Shown piece by piece: positions 62,083 to 64,000 of a stretch of DNA of 64,000 nucleotides (position 1 is its first letter; every line of letters begins with the position of its first letter). The stretch comes from Pseudodonghicola xiamenensis DSM 18339. GTDB taxonomy: Bacteria; Pseudomonadota; Alphaproteobacteria; Rhodobacterales; Rhodobacteraceae. The notes under the pieces were generated by a model, which was given only the letters and a program-made list of their open reading frames with translations, had not been told where the DNA came from and did not search any database. The position numbers were made by a program, and so were the translations under genes. The stretch lies in NCBI RefSeq assembly GCF_000429365.1, contig NZ_KE386893.1, positions 45,769 through 109,768 on the forward strand, written 5' to 3'.

Positions 62083-63840
62083 ATGGCCCTCTCCCGGCGT
62101 GGCAGTCAGCATTCCAACAGCCCGATCTGGCCCGGCTTCGTCGATGCCATGACCGGGCTGCTGATGGTGCTGATGTTCGTGCTGACCATCTTCATGGTGG
62201 TGCAATTCGTGCTGCGCGAAACCATCACCGGGCAGGAAAGCAAGCTTGACAAACTGTCGGCCGAAGTCGCCACGCTGGCGCAATCTTTGGGATTGCAGGA
62301 AAAGGCCAACGCGCAACTCAAGGCGCGGATGGGGGCGCTGACCTCGACATTGAACGACACCCAGTCCAATCTGGATCAGGCGCAGGCGGCGCTGGCCGCA
62401 CTGACTGCCGATCGCGATCAGAAGGCGGCGGCGCTGGAGGCCGCACAGGGCCGCATCGCCAATTTCGAGGAACAGGTGGCGGGGCTGCTGGCCGACAAGA
62501 CCAGGGTCGAGGGGCAGGTCACGGCGCTGGAGGGCGAGAAGGCCAGGCTGATCTCGGAGCAGGAAGCGTTGAACCTGGCGCTGGCAAAGCACCGCGAGGA
62601 GATCGACGCTCAGGCCGAGGCCGCCCGGCTGGATGCCGCCAAGCGCGAGGCGCTTGAGGCGCTGGTCGCCGATCTGCGCAAGAAGGACGCCGACAGCACC
62701 ACCCGGATCGGCAGCCTGCAAAGCCAACTCAGCGAGGCGGAGACCGCCCGGGTGGCCGAGGCCGCCGCGGTCGAGGCGCTGCGTGACAAGCTGAAGAATT
62801 CGGACGCCGAACTGACCGCAATGACGTTGGAGCTGGAGCGCCAGCGCAAGGCGGCGGAAGACACGTTGACGCTGCTGGCAGCGGCGGATGCGGCGAAGAA
62901 GGAGCTTGATCAGAAATTGGCAGCGGCGCTGGCCGATCTCGACGCCAGCAAGGGGGCGAGCACGGATCAGGACGAACTGCGCCGCCAGTTGACAGCGGCC
63001 CTGGCCGCCAAGGTGGCGGCGGAAGCCCAGGCCTCGGAACAGCTCAGCGAGGCGGAGCAGCGCCAGATCCTGCTTGCCAAGGCCAGGGACCAACTGGCCA
63101 AGGAACAGGAGGTCTCGGCCGAGGCGCAGCGGCAGACAGCGCTGTTGAACCAGCAGGTGGCGGCGCTGCGCGGCCAGCTTGGCAGCCTGCAGGCGCTGCT
63201 GGACGATTACAAGGAGCGCGATGCCTCGCAACAGGTGCGGCTGGACAGCCTTGGCAAGGATCTGAACGCCGCGCTCGCCCGCGCCGCCAGCGAGGAACGC
63301 AAGCGCCGGGTGCTGGAAGAGGCCGAACGCAAGCGGCTTGAGGTCGAGGCGGCCAAGCTGAAGGAACAAGCCAAGGATCTGGAACGCTATCGGTCGGAAT
63401 TCTTCGGTCGGCTGCGCGACGTGCTGGGCGCCCAGGAAGGGGTGCGTATCCAGGGCGACCGCTTCGTCTTCTCCTCAGAGGTTCTGTTTCCCACAGGTGA
63501 GGCCGAATTGTCGGATGCCGGCAAGGCCGAACTGTCGAAGATCGCCCGCATCCTGCGCGGCATCGCTGCCGAGATCCCGTCCGAGATCGACTGGGTGATC
63601 CGGGTCGATGGCCATACCGACAACGTGCCGCTGCGCCCCGGTGCGGTCTTCAAGGACAATTGGGAGCTGAGCCAGGCGCGCGCCCTGTCGGTGGTCCGCT
63701 ATCTGGTCGATCAGGAAGACATTCCGCCGGGTCGGCTCTCAGCCAACGGTTTCGGGCAATATCAGCCGATCAACACCGCCAACACACCCGAAGCCCGCGC
63801 CCAGAACCGGCGGATCGAGCTGAAGCTGACCGAGAGATAG
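62083..63840 (+). CDS. MotB/OmpA-type peptidoglycan-binding protein with long coiled coil
   Basis: The 585-residue protein has one membrane helix at about 17-42, starting WPGFVDAMTGLLMVLMFVLT, with D21 in the position of the MotB/TolR proton-binding aspartate. A coiled coil runs from about 50 to 440. An OmpA-like domain follows (about 455-585), with VLFPTGEAELSDAG, RVDGHTDNVPL and ANGFGQYQPI. It should span from the inner membrane to the peptidoglycan. It partners the MotA/ExbB-like protein encoded 3 bp upstream. The coil is much longer than that of flagellar MotB. Confidence 0.9.
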   Translation: MALSRRGSQHSNSPIWPGFVDAMTGLLMVLMFVLTIFMVVQFVLRETITGQESKLDKLSAEVATLAQSLGLQEKANAQLKARMGALTSTLNDTQSNLDQAQAALAALTADRDQKAAALEAAQGRIANFEEQVAGLLADKTRVEGQVTALEGEKARLISEQEALNLALAKHREEIDAQAEAARLDAAKREALEALVADLRKKDADSTTRIGSLQSQLSEAETARVAEAAAVEALRDKLKNSDAELTAMTLELERQRKAAEDTLTLLAAADAAKKELDQKLAAALADLDASKGASTDQDELRRQLTAALAAKVAAEAQASEQLSEAEQRQILLAKARDQLAKEQEVSAEAQRQTALLNQQVAALRGQLGSLQALLDDYKERDASQQVRLDSLGKDLNAALARAASEERKRRVLEEAERKRLEVEAAKLKEQAKDLERYRSEFFGRLRDVLGAQEGVRIQGDRFVFSSEVLFPTGEAELSDAGKAELSKIARILRGIAAEIPSEIDWVIRVDGHTDNVPLRPGAVFKDNWELSQARALSVVRYLVDQEDIPPGRLSANGFGQYQPINTANTPEARAQNRRIELKLTER

Positions 63841-64000
63841 GAGAGGACGGCAGGGGGCCTGACCGGATAGCCGCACACCGTATCGCTTGACATGATCCGC
63901 TCATGAAGGTCCGGTCCGAGCCTATTCCGTTGAAAAAGTCTGTTCTTCGGCGGCTGTGATGTTGTCTGTCGAAAGGGCGTGCCGTGCGCCAGTCATGCCA
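63841..64000. other. End of window, unassigned
   Basis: No complete gene is visible after the MotB-like stop. TTCCGTTGAAAAAGTCTGTT at about 63927 resembles the outer part of some insertion-sequence flanks, but the window ends before it can be tested. Confidence 0.25.

Noticed and set aside
60931..63369. An 812-codon open frame on the - strand opposite the ExbB/MotB-like pair
   Set aside because: Leu/Gln/Arg-rich shadow of two well-supported genes.
60895..63840. The stator-like pair as a full Zorya defence system
   Set aside because: No ZorC, ZorD or ZorE is visible in the window, and the lengths of the coiled coils differ. The core similarity is kept only as a low-level observation.

Overview
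The window is about 64 kb of GC-rich DNA with the gene content and order of an alphaproteobacterium of the Rhodobacteraceae type. Supporting signs are the TamA-TamB pair, the gcvT-gcvH-gcvP operon behind a tandem glycine riboswitch, the hisC-cyclohexadienyl dehydrogenase-extensin run, DUF2125 and Hint-domain proteins, and short palindromic intergenic repeats of a kind common in that family. The genus cannot be fixed from the sequence alone. I saw no rRNA, tRNA, CRISPR array, prophage or intact insertion sequence.

Region 1 (1-20 kb) is the accessory part. A tightly packed minus-strand operon runs from 16111 down past position 1. It encodes a type I polyketide synthase (KS-AT-KR-DH-ACP-TE), a family 2 glycosyltransferase, an NRPS-like protein with a formyltransferase domain and a luciferase-like monooxygenase inserted inside its adenylation domain, a phosphopantetheinyl transferase, an SGNH-like exported protein, a clan GH-A-like exported protein and another glycosyltransferase. 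Beside it lie a Wzy/O-antigen-ligase-like membrane protein, a WecG/TagA/CpsF glycosyltransferase and a further family 2 glycosyltransferase. I read this as a hybrid assembly line embedded in surface-polysaccharide genes. The A-domain pocket residues match, by hand alignment, the code I remember for glycine. The product is unknown. This is the best candidate for an undescribed system in the window.

Region 2 (20-31 kb) holds a glucokinase, the TamB/TamA outer-membrane assembly pair, a divergent GAPDH, two small exported proteins of unknown function and a MATE transporter. Region 3 (31-37 kb) is the glycine cleavage operon with its riboswitch, followed by an FAD-dependent oxidoreductase. A 60-bp tandem repeat that folds into perfect hairpins sits between gcvH and gcvP.

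Region 4 (37-52 kb) carries two acyl-CoA dehydrogenases, an AhpD-like protein divergent from a TetR regulator, a flavin reductase, apt, a divergent pair of very small genes (one ribbon-helix-helix), a LysE exporter and two tripartite-type efflux operons. One efflux operon is under a TetR regulator and the other under a MarR regulator. Paired palindromic operators are visible at all three regulator genes. An LpxR-like lipid A deacylase and a Hint-domain protein follow.

Region 5 (53-64 kb) starts with a lower-GC orphan gene bearing a HEPN-like R-x4-H signature. After it come rpsD with a structured leader and a clear terminator, an endonuclease/exonuclease/phosphatase protein, hisC, a prephenate/arogenate dehydrogenase, an extensin-like protein, a DUF2125 protein, a ChaC-like cyclotransferase and an ExbB/MotA-like plus MotB/OmpA-like pair.
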